A DNA stretch of 64,000 bases from Phytohabitans aurantiacus (GCF_027923225.1 NZ_BSDI01000003.1:112086-176085), one strand, 5' to 3'; shown: positions 50,599 to 60,102, counted from the stretch's first letter. The notes: generated by a model from the sequence alone, not told the origin. Translations and numbers: made by a program.

Positions 50599-51043
50599 CG
50601 CCGCGGTCCCGCACCATCAATCAGGGCAACGCCGGCGGGCGAGCGGCGGCCGAGAGCGACAGGTCCGCGGCGCCGGGCACCTGTCGACGGCACGGCGGTG
50701 TAGATCATCTAGGTGGCATCCTCCGCGCGCATCGCGTTGAGTTCGCTGGTCACGTGGTCATGGAACGGATGCCAACGACATCGACCCAAGCACTCACTCT
50801 ATCGCGACGGCGCACCGAACGGGACCGCGACCCATCGGGGCGCCGGGCATTCCGTGCCGTTCCTCAGCCGCTCCGGACGTCGTTGAACCCCGACGCGACG
50901 AGGCGGCTCAAATCGGTCATCGGGGCATCACACCAGAACACCCGTACGGTAACGTTACGGCCCTAGATCACGGCTGGTGGCTTGCGTCGCGGCTCCGAAA
51001 CGAGCCACCAGCTATAGGATGGGCCGACGACGGAGGGAGAAGG
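50599..51043. promoter_or_regulatory. Divergent intergenic region of the phosphorothioation island
   Basis: The 445 bp separate the restriction and modification operons. A good -10 box TAGGAT (51015-51020) precedes sspA; its Shine-Dalgarno GGAGGGAG is at 51032-51039. The palindromes CCGTACGG (50942-50949) and GTAACGTTAC (50949-50958) overlap about 60 bp before the -10 box and are candidate operator sites. No regulator gene lies in the region. Confidence 0.5.
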
Positions 51044-52264
51044 ATGGGGCAAAAATGTACCGATCCTTTCATCTACCTCGATTACAACGCCACGGCCCCC
51101 GTGCGTCCTGAAGCGGTGGCCGCGACCACCGCGTCGCTCGCCGCTGTCGGAAACGCATCGAGCGTCCACACCGCGGGCAGGGACGCCGCGTCCACGGTCG
51201 ATCAGGCGCGCGAGCGAGTGGCGGCCTTGTTGGGCTGCTTGCCGAACGAGTTGATCTTCACGTCGGGGGCGACGGAAGCAAACAACCTTGCCATCCGGTC
51301 GGCCGCGACGCACGGGCGAAGCCTGGTGGTCAGCGCAGTGGAACATCCGGCGGTGAGCGAAGCGGCAGCCGCGGTAGCCAACAGCGTCGCCGGCAAGGTG
51401 TACACGATCGGGGTGCACCGCGACGGCACCCTGCGACTCGACGAGCTAGAGGAAGCTCTCGCAGCCTCACCCGTCCTGGTTTCGGTCATGGCGGCGAACA
51501 ATGAGACTGGAGTCCTCAACAATCTCGATCTCGTGGTGCGACTCGCGCACGAAGCCGGAGCGCTGGTGCACTCGGACGCGACGCAACTCGTGGGTCGGCT
51601 CCCGATCGATCTCAGCAAGCTGCGGCTCGACCTGCTGTCGCTGTCCGGCCACAAGTTCGGTGCTCCGCAAGGGGTGGGAGCGCTGTTCGCGCGGCGAGGC
51701 ACGGTGCCGGCCATCCGGCCACTGGCCTACGGTGGCGGTCATGAACGCGGACGCCGGCCGGGGACGCTCAACGTGCCAGGGATCGCCGGTCTCGGCGCCG
51801 CAGCGCAAGCCGCCCGACGTGACCTCGAACAGGAAGCGGCCCGGATCAAGGTACTGCGCGACCGGTTCGAGACCGAGGTGATGACCGCGGTGCCCGGCAC
51901 GCGTCGCAACGGTCACCCCGACCAACGTCTGCCCGGCGTTTCGAGCCTCACCTTCGACGGTCTGCCGGCCGACGCGCTCCTGGCCGCCATGCCCGGCCTC
52001 GCCGCATCCGAAGGCAGCGCCTGCTCGTCGGGGGCGCTGGAACCGAGCCACGTCCTGCTCGCCATGGGTCTGAGCCGTGACGAGGCCGACTGCACGATCC
52101 GGTTTTCTCTCGGCCACGCCACCACCGCCGATGACATTGACCGTGCCGTTCGCTGCGTGACCTACGCCACGCACCTAGTTCGCGCCGCCCTGCACCCGAA
52201 CACCACCACGACTGCCCCCGCCCACTCCGGGGGACAGGAAGGAACGCGGAGACACGATGCTTGA
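51044..52264 (+). CDS. sspA: Cysteine desulfurase SspA/DndA/IscS-like
   Basis: 406 residues from ATG 51044 with GGAGGGAG upstream. PLP enzyme that removes sulfur from cysteine and carries it as a persulfide for DNA phosphorothioation. Motifs: YLDYNATAPVRPEAV, GNASSVHTAGR, FTSGATEANNLAI, EHPAVSE, ANNETGV, the PLP lysine Lys204 in LSLSGHKFGAPQG, and catalytic Cys327 in SEGSACSSGALEPSHVL. The C-terminal ~35 residues are a Thr/Pro/Gly tail. It could be an isc-type enzyme, but the neighbours (DUF4007, large ATPase, PP-loop protein) argue for SspA. It overlaps the next gene by 8 bp. Confidence 0.88.
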   Translation: MGQKCTDPFIYLDYNATAPVRPEAVAATTASLAAVGNASSVHTAGRDAASTVDQARERVAALLGCLPNELIFTSGATEANNLAIRSAATHGRSLVVSAVEHPAVSEAAAAVANSVAGKVYTIGVHRDGTLRLDELEEALAASPVLVSVMAANNETGVLNNLDLVVRLAHEAGALVHSDATQLVGRLPIDLSKLRLDLLSLSGHKFGAPQGVGALFARRGTVPAIRPLAYGGGHERGRRPGTLNVPGIAGLGAAAQAARRDLEQEAARIKVLRDRFETEVMTAVPGTRRNGHPDQRLPGVSSLTFDGLPADALLAAMPGLAASEGSACSSGALEPSHVLLAMGLSRDEADCTIRFSLGHATTADDIDRAVRCVTYATHLVRAALHPNTTTTAPAHSGGQEGTRRHDA

Positions 52265-53369
52265 AACCAAGCTCAAGGACGTCGCTGAGCCGTCGTTCTC
52301 CCGCCACGAGACCTTCCACCCCCGGTTTGGGTGGCTCCTCAAGGCCTACACCGCGCTGACCAACCCGGACATCGGCAACGACGTGTTCCTGCGCGACAAC
52401 GCGACCGTGACGCTGGGTGTTGGCAAGAACATGGTCAACGCCATTCGGTTCTGGTCCTACGCGTTCAAGCTGACCGTGGAGTACCCCAAGGACCCGACTT
52501 CGCGGGCAAACGTCGCGTCACCGACTTGGGAGGCGCACTGGCTACTCGATGAGAACGGCGCCGACCCCTACCTGGAGGACACCGCGAGCCTGTGGCTGCT
52601 GCACTGGTGGCTGCTGGCGAAGCCTTGCTACACCCCGACCTGGTGGGTCGCCTTCCACGCCCAGTCCACCTCCCGGTTCAAGACGGCCGATCTGACCGAG
52701 ACCACCTTGCGGCACGTCCGGCTGGCCGGCTGGGAACCCCCCGTCGAAGCATCCGTGGCCAAGGATGCCGACTGCCTTACAAAGATGTACGGCCGCCGGG
52801 ACGAACAACCCGCCAAGGGCTCCCGGATGGGATTCGAGGACATGCTGGACTCCACGTTTCGAGAACTCGGCCTGCTGGAACCGATAACCTTCGGACGCGC
52901 GAATTCCGTCGATTCCTGGAAGTTCACCAGCAACGCCCGTACGTCGCTGCCGCCCGCCCTCGTCACCTACGCCTGCCTGGACTACGCGGCGCGCAGCGGG
53001 GCCCAGCAGGGCGGCTCGATAGCCGTAGCCCGCCTGGCGAACGAGCCCGGCGGGCCAGGAAAGGCATTCCGTCTCAGGGAACCAGAGATCGTCAACGCTC
53101 TGCAGGACACCGCCGGGGCGCACCCCCAGCTTGAGCTGATCGAGGGCATCGGGCAGCGCAGCCTGGGCTTCAACGCCCACCCCAAGGATCTCGCGTGGGA
53201 CGTGCTGGACAACTACTACGGTGGGGTCCGCGCCCGCGACGGCTTCCCCGACCGGGAGACGTGGTACCGCATGCAGCCGCCCGGCATGCTGCGCGAGATG
53301 CGCCGCCGTGGCCGTACCGATCTGCTCGACCAGCCAACAATCGACCAACTCGCAGGAGCGCTGCTATGA
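52257..53369 (+). CDS. sspB: DUF4007 protein, SspB-like
   Basis: 370 residues from ATG 52257. DUF4007 is recognisable at the start (SFSRHETFHPRFGWLLKAY, DVFLRDNATVTLGVGKNMVN, AIRFWSYAFKL) and in TASLWLLHWWLLAKPC. In the published SspABCD system SspB is the DUF4007 protein that nicks one DNA strand at the site to be sulfur modified; that role is transferred by family and position. It overlaps both neighbours (8 bp with sspA, ATGA with the next gene), so the modification genes are translationally coupled. No classical nuclease motif could be named from sequence alone. Confidence 0.82.
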   Translation: MLETKLKDVAEPSFSRHETFHPRFGWLLKAYTALTNPDIGNDVFLRDNATVTLGVGKNMVNAIRFWSYAFKLTVEYPKDPTSRANVASPTWEAHWLLDENGADPYLEDTASLWLLHWWLLAKPCYTPTWWVAFHAQSTSRFKTADLTETTLRHVRLAGWEPPVEASVAKDADCLTKMYGRRDEQPAKGSRMGFEDMLDSTFRELGLLEPITFGRANSVDSWKFTSNARTSLPPALVTYACLDYAARSGAQQGGSIAVARLANEPGGPGKAFRLREPEIVNALQDTAGAHPQLELIEGIGQRSLGFNAHPKDLAWDVLDNYYGGVRARDGFPDRETWYRMQPPGMLREMRRRGRTDLLDQPTIDQLAGALL

Positions 53370-56300
53370 CCGCACCCGGCACCTCGCCGACCGCCAGTCC
53401 GCAGGCGCCCACCGGGATCAGCATCGTCAGCAGCCGGCTGCGATCAACGAATATTGAACGCGACGTCCGCGCCGAGCACCTCGGCCCCCTACACGTCGGT
53501 ATCCGCGCACAGGATGTGCTGGACAGAGTCACCGCCGCACTGGAAGACCAGGGACGCACCCGCGCCTGGTCACTCACCGGCCCCTACGGATCAGGCAAAT
53601 CCACGCTGGCGCTCGTCACGACATCGCTGCTCGGCCACGCCGGCGGCCGCCGTTCCGAAGCCGAGAAGTTGCTTACCGAGGCCAGCCCCATCCTTGCCCG
53701 ACGGCTAATTGCCGCTCGTGATCAGATCGCACCGGATGGGTTCATCACCTGCGTCACCACCGCACGACGCGAACCCCTGCTCGCCAGCGTCGCCCGCGCA
53801 CTGCTCGAAGGCGCCTCCCGCACGTGGTCCGACGACGCCATGCCGGCTCCGGTGCGACACACGCTCGCGTCCCTCACCTCCACCGGGTTCGGCCACCAGC
53901 AGCTTCTGAGCGCGGTGCGGACACTGTGTGAACAGGCCCCAGTCCTGCTAGTTATCGACGAGTTTGGCAAGTCCCTGGAACACCTCGCCGCACACGGCGA
54001 CTTCAGCGACGCCAGCAGCGACGTCTTCCTGCTGCAGGAACTCGCGGAACTCGGCGCCGGCGCGCGCGGCGTGCGGCTCTACCTGATCACGATGCAGCAC
54101 CTGTCCTTTGGTGACTACGCGTCCCGCTCGAATACGCTGCTCACCCGCGAATGGGCCAAGATCCAGGGCCGGTTCGAGGACATCCTCATGACGGTCCACC
54201 TTGGCGACACCGTCGAGCTGGTCCGCCGAACCATCGACCACAGCGGCGTCACCGCCAAGGGTCGCAAGCTCATCACCGAACACGCTGCCGCCTCGGCCCG
54301 CGCCTGGACCGACCGCGGCCTCGAAGGCATCCTCGCTGCGGACCAGGAATTCTTCGCACAGGTTTACCCTCTGCACCCGCTGACCACCGTCGTCGCGCCG
54401 CTGCTGGCCGCCCAGATCGGGCAACACGACCGCAGTATGACGGGTTTCATCGCCAACGACGAACCGCACACCGCACGCCGATTCCTGGCCAGCTTCGCCA
54501 CCGACAAGCCGACCACGGCCTCCACCATCCGCATCGCGGACGCCTTCGACTTCTTCTTTACCGCCGGCCGCACCACCGTCCTGGCCTCGGCCAACGCCAG
54601 CCGATGGATGGAGATCGACAACCGCATCGCGGAGGCACACGGCCTTCCCGAACACGATCAGGTTATCCTCAAGACCGTCGGCATGCTCAACCTCGTAGAC
54701 GCCTCCGGCGCTCTGCGAGCCAGCATGGACACCATCCTGTTCGCGCTGACCGACCCCACCGCGCTCAACGACACCGCCACCCGGCAACGTCTCGCCGACC
54801 AGGTCACCAGCCTCGTCGAACGCGGCTTCCTGGTGTACCGGCAGTTCAGCGATGAATACCGGGTCTGGCAAGGCAGCGATGTCGACCTCACCGCACATAT
54901 CGAGCAGCTGATCAGCAGCTGCGACGACCACGCCGCCGTCAAACTCATCTCTGACTACCTGCCTCCCGCGGTGGTGGCCGGCAAGCACAGCCAGCGCACC
55001 GGCATGTTGCGCTATTTCATTACGAAAGCCACCGACGCGGAGACGCCCAACGTCGAAGGGCCGTCGGCCGACAACGCCGAGGACGGCATGCTGCTGTTCC
55101 ACTTCGGCGCGCGGGACACCATCCCCGCGGTCCGGACGGAACGCCCTGTCGTCGCCGGCACCACCGAACACGCCGACAAGGTTCTCAACACTGCCCGCTA
55201 CCTTCACGCCCTGAACGAGCTCCCGGCCCACGTTGAGCTCGACGGCGTTGCCAGCGCCGAGGTGAAGGAACGTATCGCGCAGGCCAGTGCCGAACTCGCT
55301 ACCCGCGTCGCAGAAGCTTTCCTGCCGAGCCAGATGGCTCCCAAGTGGTACCTCGTGCCGGCAACCACCGGAGCCGCGACCTGGTCTGCTTCCTGCGAAC
55401 GAATCAGGGGCCGCAGCCTCGCCGAACTCGTCTCCAAGGCGTGCGACAGCGTGTTCCCCGACGCGCCGCACATCCGTAACGAGATGCTCGGCCGGCACAA
55501 ACTGACCAGCCAGGCAGCCAAAGCCCGGCGGGAACTCATCACCGCCATGATCAATTCGCCGGGCCTTCCGTACCTTGGCATCGAGGGCTACGGGCCGGAA
55601 CGCGCCATGTACGGCGGCGTACTGGAGTACCTGCGCCTACACCGCCCCACCACGGCACGGCCCGACGAGGCTGGGCAGCTGACGTTCGGCTTCTGCGAAC
55701 CCGAGCCACCCACGCCGACCAAGAAGAATTCGCTGTACCCCGCCTGGACGGCGATGCGACAACAGCTGTACGCCGCCACCGAGCAGCCGCTGCGCCTCGA
55801 TGCCGTCTACAACCTGCTGGAAGCACCACCGTTTGGGATGCGCCCCGGCGTCATCCCGATCATCGTGCTGACCGCGCTCATCATCGGCAGGCAGGACCTC
55901 GCGCTCTTCGAGGAAGGGACCTACCAGACGAGGCTCACCGACGCACTCGCCGAGCGGATGCTCAAAGCGCCGGAACGGTTCGCGATTAAGGCCATGGGTG
56001 TACAGACCGGCCCCCGCAAGCTTGCGGTCGACGAGATCGCGCAGGAGATCGGCGCACGGATGCCCGCAGCGCCCCCGGCGAACGCCCGCAACGTGGCGCC
56101 CCTGGCGATTACCCGCGAGCTGCTCGACCGCGCTCGAACGCTGTCCTCGTACGCCGACCGCACCCAGCAGATCCCTAAGCAAGCCCAAGCAGTACGCCAG
56201 GCACTCAAGACCGCCCGCGAACCCGACACCCTGCTGTTCACCGACCTTCCCTCCGCACTCGGACTCAAGCCGATCCCAGCCGATGGGCCCACTGACGAGC

Positions 56301-56953
56301 AGACCGCACGGCGGTACGCCGCATCCTTGAGCAAGGCCCTCACCGAGATCAGCCGCGCCGACGCCCGCCTACGTGACCAGGTCGTCAAAACCATCGCTGC
56401 CGCGTTCCACATGCCCACGAACCTCAGCAAAGTACGCGAGCGCCTCGCCGCCTATACGCAGCCGCTCGCCGATGTGACCCTGGTGGAAGCGAAGCTGCGC
56501 GGCGTCATCACGCTGGCCCAGGACACGGCGCTAACCGACGACGAGTGGCTCGACCCGTTCGTCGTCCGGGTCGTCGGCCGCGGCCTGTCCGACTGGCGCG
56601 ACGGTGACATCACCATGTTCGCCGTAGAGGTCCGCGCCGTCGCCCGCTCCATCGAGCGGCTGGCCAACCTGCACCAGCCGAGCAGCCCACAACCCGCCGG
56701 CTCCACCTTCGTCTCCCAGACGATCACGCTCACCCACCCCGACGGCCAGGAGCTCCACACCGTCGTCCACCTCTCCGACGACGAGCGCACAAACGCCCAG
56801 GCGTTGCTGCCGGAACTGATCGCCCTGGCCCGTAAGAGGATCGGCGAGAATGGTGAACGGGCCCTGCTTGTTCTACTCGCCGAGAATGTCATGGCCGAGA
56901 GGGACACTGGCAACGACGGCGCATCACGCACGCGAAGGAAGCCCATCCGATGA
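53366..56953 (+). CDS. sspC: Large P-loop ATPase, SspC-like
   Basis: 1195 residues from ATG 53366 (ATGA overlap with the DUF4007 gene). Walker A is TGPYGSGKSTLAL at about residues 71-83 and Walker B is PVLLVIDEFGK at about 191-201. The remainder is a long multi-domain protein with helical segments and no other motif I can name. In the Ssp system the ATPase SspC supports the nicking and sulfur-transfer reactions; here size, position and coupling match. Its stop overlaps the PP-loop gene by ATGA. ATPase from another phosphorothioation variant (Dnd-type) would be shorter and differently placed. Confidence 0.8.
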   Translation: MTAPGTSPTASPQAPTGISIVSSRLRSTNIERDVRAEHLGPLHVGIRAQDVLDRVTAALEDQGRTRAWSLTGPYGSGKSTLALVTTSLLGHAGGRRSEAEKLLTEASPILARRLIAARDQIAPDGFITCVTTARREPLLASVARALLEGASRTWSDDAMPAPVRHTLASLTSTGFGHQQLLSAVRTLCEQAPVLLVIDEFGKSLEHLAAHGDFSDASSDVFLLQELAELGAGARGVRLYLITMQHLSFGDYASRSNTLLTREWAKIQGRFEDILMTVHLGDTVELVRRTIDHSGVTAKGRKLITEHAAASARAWTDRGLEGILAADQEFFAQVYPLHPLTTVVAPLLAAQIGQHDRSMTGFIANDEPHTARRFLASFATDKPTTASTIRIADAFDFFFTAGRTTVLASANASRWMEIDNRIAEAHGLPEHDQVILKTVGMLNLVDASGALRASMDTILFALTDPTALNDTATRQRLADQVTSLVERGFLVYRQFSDEYRVWQGSDVDLTAHIEQLISSCDDHAAVKLISDYLPPAVVAGKHSQRTGMLRYFITKATDAETPNVEGPSADNAEDGMLLFHFGARDTIPAVRTERPVVAGTTEHADKVLNTARYLHALNELPAHVELDGVASAEVKERIAQASAELATRVAEAFLPSQMAPKWYLVPATTGAATWSASCERIRGRSLAELVSKACDSVFPDAPHIRNEMLGRHKLTSQAAKARRELITAMINSPGLPYLGIEGYGPERAMYGGVLEYLRLHRPTTARPDEAGQLTFGFCEPEPPTPTKKNSLYPAWTAMRQQLYAATEQPLRLDAVYNLLEAPPFGMRPGVIPIIVLTALIIGRQDLALFEEGTYQTRLTDALAERMLKAPERFAIKAMGVQTGPRKLAVDEIAQEIGARMPAAPPANARNVAPLAITRELLDRARTLSSYADRTQQIPKQAQAVRQALKTAREPDTLLFTDLPSALGLKPIPADGPTDEQTARRYAASLSKALTEISRADARLRDQVVKTIAAAFHMPTNLSKVRERLAAYTQPLADVTLVEAKLRGVITLAQDTALTDDEWLDPFVVRVVGRGLSDWRDGDITMFAVEVRAVARSIERLANLHQPSSPQPAGSTFVSQTITLTHPDGQELHTVVHLSDDERTNAQALLPELIALARKRIGENGERALLVLLAENVMAERDTGNDGASRTRRKPIR

Positions 56954-57789
56954 CCGCACCACGGCAACGTACTTCCAACGAGACCCGCCACGTCCTCGGC
57001 ATCTCCGGAGGCAAGGACTCTTCCGCCCTCGCGATCTACATGCGCGGCAAGGTGCCGCAGATGGAGTACTTCTTCTGTGACACCGGCGCCGAACTGCCCG
57101 AGACGTACGACTATCTCAACCGCCTCGAAGCCGCCCTCGGCAAGCAGATCGTCCGGCTCAACGCCACCCGCGACTTCGACCACTGGCTGCAGGTCTACCA
57201 GGGCACGCTGCCGAGCGCATCCATGCGGTGGTGCACCAAGAACCTCAAGATCAAGCCGCTCGAGGAATGGCTCGGTGACAGCCCCGCCATCTCCTACGTC
57301 GCCATCCGCTCCGACGAGAACCGCCTCGGCTACGTCAGCACCAAGCCCAACATCAAGGCCGTGTTTCCCTTCCGGGAAGACGGCATCGACCGCGATGGCG
57401 TCAACCGCATCCTCGACGAATCGGGTATCGGCCTGCCGGCCTACTACGAATGGCGCACCCGGTCTGGGTGCTACTTCTGCTTCTTTCAACGCAAGCACGA
57501 ATGGGTCGGCCTCGCCGATCGTCACCCCGAACTATTCGAACGTGCCGTCGACTACGAAGATAAGGTCAACTACCAGGCGACCGCCATGCAAGGCCGCCAG
57601 TACACCTGGTCACAAGGCGAATCTCTGCGCGAACTTCTCGACCGGCGCGAAGCCATCGAAGAGCGACATGTCGCCGCGCTTGCCCGCGCGGCGGACAAAC
57701 CCCGGCCTAATCTGCCCCTGATCGAAGTCCTCACCGATGCCCTCGACGAGGACAGCGACGAGGCAGGCTGCGCCGTCTGCCACCTCTAA
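56950..57789 (+). CDS. sspD: PAPS-reductase-like PP-loop enzyme, SspD-like
   Basis: 279 residues. The PP-loop SGGKDSSALA (about residues 19-28) marks an ATP pyrophosphatase of the PAPS-reductase family. Further features are CDTGAELPETYDYLN, the RWCTKNLKIKPLEEWL segment with Cys, AIRSDENRLGY, and an iron-sulfur-type cysteine set: GCYFCFFQRK (CxxC) and the C-terminal GCAVCHL. The enzyme activates the DNA backbone phosphate and accepts sulfur from the desulfurase. It is the last of the coupled modification genes; its stop overlaps that of the convergent small gene. Identity as SspD rests on gene order. Confidence 0.85.
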   Translation: MTAPRQRTSNETRHVLGISGGKDSSALAIYMRGKVPQMEYFFCDTGAELPETYDYLNRLEAALGKQIVRLNATRDFDHWLQVYQGTLPSASMRWCTKNLKIKPLEEWLGDSPAISYVAIRSDENRLGYVSTKPNIKAVFPFREDGIDRDGVNRILDESGIGLPAYYEWRTRSGCYFCFFQRKHEWVGLADRHPELFERAVDYEDKVNYQATAMQGRQYTWSQGESLRELLDRREAIEERHVAALARAADKPRPNLPLIEVLTDALDEDSDEAGCAVCHL

Positions 57790-58163
57790 CTGTCCGGGCA
57801 TATCTGCGCCAGCACCAACAGCACATCCGGATCCCGCAGCAGTCTATTGAACGGCTGATACCACCATGACCGGCACGCTGCCGCACTCGCGAAGACACCG
57901 ATTGCGGCGGCGTGCCGACTCGCCGTATGCACGATCAACGCAATCACGCTCACGCCAGCAGCCGGCTCGTCTGCCTCAGACAGGACCAGGACGACATCCC
58001 TCGACAACTCGACCAATGCCTCAGGCTCACGGAAGGTTCCTGTCGACCGATGAACCCCGGCGGGACCGATCAAGGTCGCGCCGAAGCGCAAATCATCTCC
58101 GAGCGACGTTCGGAGTACGAGTGACAATTCCCCATTGCCAAGTAAATGTGCTCTCAAGGACAT
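57786..58163 (-). CDS. Small protein inside the phosphorothioation island, unknown
   Basis: 125 residues from ATG 58163 with GGAG five bases upstream, which is a good ribosome binding site. The product is compact, with alternating hydrophobic stretches (SLVLRTSLGDDLRFGATL, LVELSRDVVLVLSEADEP, VSVIALIVHTASRHAAAIG) and ends LLVLAQICPDS. No domain recognised. It is convergent with the sspD-like gene with a four-base stop overlap and faces away from the methyltransferase gene. It could be a regulator or an accessory of the island; the sequence alone does not decide. Confidence 0.65.
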   Translation of the reverse strand: MSLRAHLLGNGELSLVLRTSLGDDLRFGATLIGPAGVHRSTGTFREPEALVELSRDVVLVLSEADEPAAGVSVIALIVHTASRHAAAIGVFASAAACRSWWYQPFNRLLRDPDVLLVLAQICPDS

Positions 58164-58487
58164 CTATTCTCCAGGGGCTAGTTCTACCGCTGGACAGTGA
58201 CCCGTGCGTCAACCCGGACAGTCAAGTCGAACGAGCGTCGTCAACGTAGAAATGGCGATAAATTCCTGGACAATTGAGGCTGGCGATTGCATTTTAGAGC
58301 CGATTGGGTGCATAGCATTCGTCGCACTCCGCGCGTAGGCTTCGGATCCCGGCGACGAGGATGCACAATCCCAGCCATGGACAGCACTCAGGTGGCACCG
58401 CGCAGCCGGCAGCCAGGATGCGCCACAGGCCGGCTCAGCCGTACCCCCTGGCATCGGCCGGACACTTTCGCGGCAGGTCGATGACGT
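58164..58487. other. Intergenic region before the methyltransferase gene
   Basis: About 320 bp, AT-richer near 58240-58300 than its surroundings. It should contain the promoters of the divergent small gene and the methyltransferase gene. A short frame on the minus strand (58209-58517) has no plausible start signal. No repeat or RNA gene seen. Confidence 0.4.
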
Positions 58488-59969
58488 ATGGACACCGAGC
58501 AGGAGATCCCCCGACACCGCACCGCGATTGCCCGGCCTGACTTAAGCAAACCCATCGCGCGGGCACTCGCGGACGGCGTCATCACGACGAACTCCAGCCT
58601 CTTCGACTACGGATGCGGCCGGGGCCTCGACGTAGTGCGACTACGTGCCCTCGGCTACGAAGCCGACGGCTGGGACCCCTCACACCGCCCCGCCGCGCAG
58701 ATTCGCCCCGCCGACGTCATCAACCTCGGCTACGTCGTAAATGTCATCGAGAACCCGGCGGAGAGGGCGCACACGCTGCGTACCGCTTGGCAACTCGCGC
58801 GAAAAGTTCTGATCGTAGCGGCCCGGCCAGACTGGGAAGCGCGCACCGTGGCGGGAAAACGGCATGGCGACGGCATCCTGACTACTCGCGGAACATTCCA
58901 AAAGTTCTTCACACAAGAAGAACTCCAGGCTTGGATCAAAAATGAACTCCACACGGAGTGCATCGCTGCAGCCCCCGGCATCTTCTACGTGTTCCGCGAC
59001 GAGATCTATGCGCAGTCACTACTTGCCTCCCGCACCCGGCGCCGCTCGGCACCTCTGCGGAGGCCGAAGCTGCGCCAAGTCCTCTACGACGCGCACCGCG
59101 AGATCATGGAGGAGATCCACGGCTTCGTTACCGATCGAGGTCGACTGCCCGACCTGTGGGAACTCAACGGCAGCGCCGATCGGCTTGCTGCCGCATCGCT
59201 CTCGATCAAGCGAGCAGCCGCTATCCTTCGCCAGATTGTTGGCGCAGAGGACTGGGACAGGGATCTAGAGGTCGCCCGCGACCGTGCCCGACAGGACCTC
59301 CTCGTCTATCTGGCCCTTTCTGCCTTCACCAAGCGGCCAAGAGCCTCACAGCTGCCCCGAGACGTCGCACTCGACATCAAGACCCTGCTCGGCTCCTACA
59401 GCGCGGCGTGTGATCGCGCCGACCTGCTGCTGCACAGCGTCGCAGACCAGAGCGCGGTGAACGCCGCTTGCGCCAAATCCATAATCGGCAAATTGACGCC
59501 CGAAGCGCTCTACATCCACCAGGCCGCATCGCAACAGCTAAGCCCGATCCTGCGCGTTTACGAAGGATGCGCCCGAGTGCTGACTGGCAACGTCCCCGAC
59601 TCCAACATCATCAAGTTGTCGCGCACCGCTCCAAAGGTTTCCTACCTTTCATATCCGACCTTCGACCGGGATCCGCATCCCGTGCTCGCCACGTCGCTAC
59701 GCGTCGACCTGCGTCGCCTCGACGTCAAGTACACGGACTTCCGCGAGTCAACCAACCCGCCCGTACTGCATCGCAAGGAAACCTTCGTCCCCGACGACTA
59801 CCCGCAGCGAGAGAAGTTCGCCCGTCTGACCCGGCAGGAAGAGCGAGCAGGCTTACTTGACGCAAGCAGCTCCATTGGCACTCGGGAAGGCTGGCGAACG
59901 CGGCTCGACAGCTGCGACTACCAGGTACAAGGCCACAGGCTCGTACGTAAGCCGCCCGTACCAGGCTGA
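58488..59969 (+). CDS. Phosphorothioation-associated putative methyltransferase
   Basis: 493 residues from ATG 58488, with a weak AGG upstream. The N terminus (IPRHRTAIARPDLSKPIARAL) and the SAM-binding region SLFDYGCGRGLDVVRLRALGY with GWDPSHRPAA and VINLGYVVNVIENPAER match the family annotated as 'DNA phosphorothioation-associated putative methyltransferase' (TIGR04096, from memory). Later markers are RGTFQKFFTQEELQAWI and IFYVFRDE. It is found with phosphorothioation genes but its substrate is not established; it may methylate the modified strand or a protein. Its position after the sspABCD-like genes supports membership in the system. Confidence 0.82.
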   Translation: MDTEQEIPRHRTAIARPDLSKPIARALADGVITTNSSLFDYGCGRGLDVVRLRALGYEADGWDPSHRPAAQIRPADVINLGYVVNVIENPAERAHTLRTAWQLARKVLIVAARPDWEARTVAGKRHGDGILTTRGTFQKFFTQEELQAWIKNELHTECIAAAPGIFYVFRDEIYAQSLLASRTRRRSAPLRRPKLRQVLYDAHREIMEEIHGFVTDRGRLPDLWELNGSADRLAAASLSIKRAAAILRQIVGAEDWDRDLEVARDRARQDLLVYLALSAFTKRPRASQLPRDVALDIKTLLGSYSAACDRADLLLHSVADQSAVNAACAKSIIGKLTPEALYIHQAASQQLSPILRVYEGCARVLTGNVPDSNIIKLSRTAPKVSYLSYPTFDRDPHPVLATSLRVDLRRLDVKYTDFRESTNPPVLHRKETFVPDDYPQREKFARLTRQEERAGLLDASSSIGTREGWRTRLDSCDYQVQGHRLVRKPPVPG

Positions 59970-60030
59970 CAATTGGGTGGTGTCGCGTGACAGGGGCGGT
60001 CGTCCCGGCCTCCGAGCTTGTCCGCTAGCC

Positions 60031-60102
60031 TGCATCGAGCAGCTGCCGCTGTGGCCCGACGGCGAGGGCCCCAACCTGATCCTCGATGACGGTGGCGAGG
60101 TG
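60031..60102 (+). pseudogene. Short relic of an S-adenosylhomocysteinase gene
   Basis: The 24-codon stretch reads CIEQ, LPLWPDGEGPNLILDDGGEV. This resembles the NAD-domain region of adenosylhomocysteinase (C.EQ..WPDG.GPN.ILDDGGD). Sequence on both sides is unrelated. It is only a fragment, so the identification is tentative. Confidence 0.4.

Noticed and set aside
53948..55498. Minus-strand open frame of about 516 codons inside the SspC-like gene
   Set aside because: It is antisense to a conserved ATPase with Walker motifs and has no ribosome binding site or known domain.
58209..58517. Minus-strand open frame of about 102 codons between the small gene and the methyltransferase
   Set aside because: No ribosome binding site, overlaps the methyltransferase start, and the product has no protein-like pattern.
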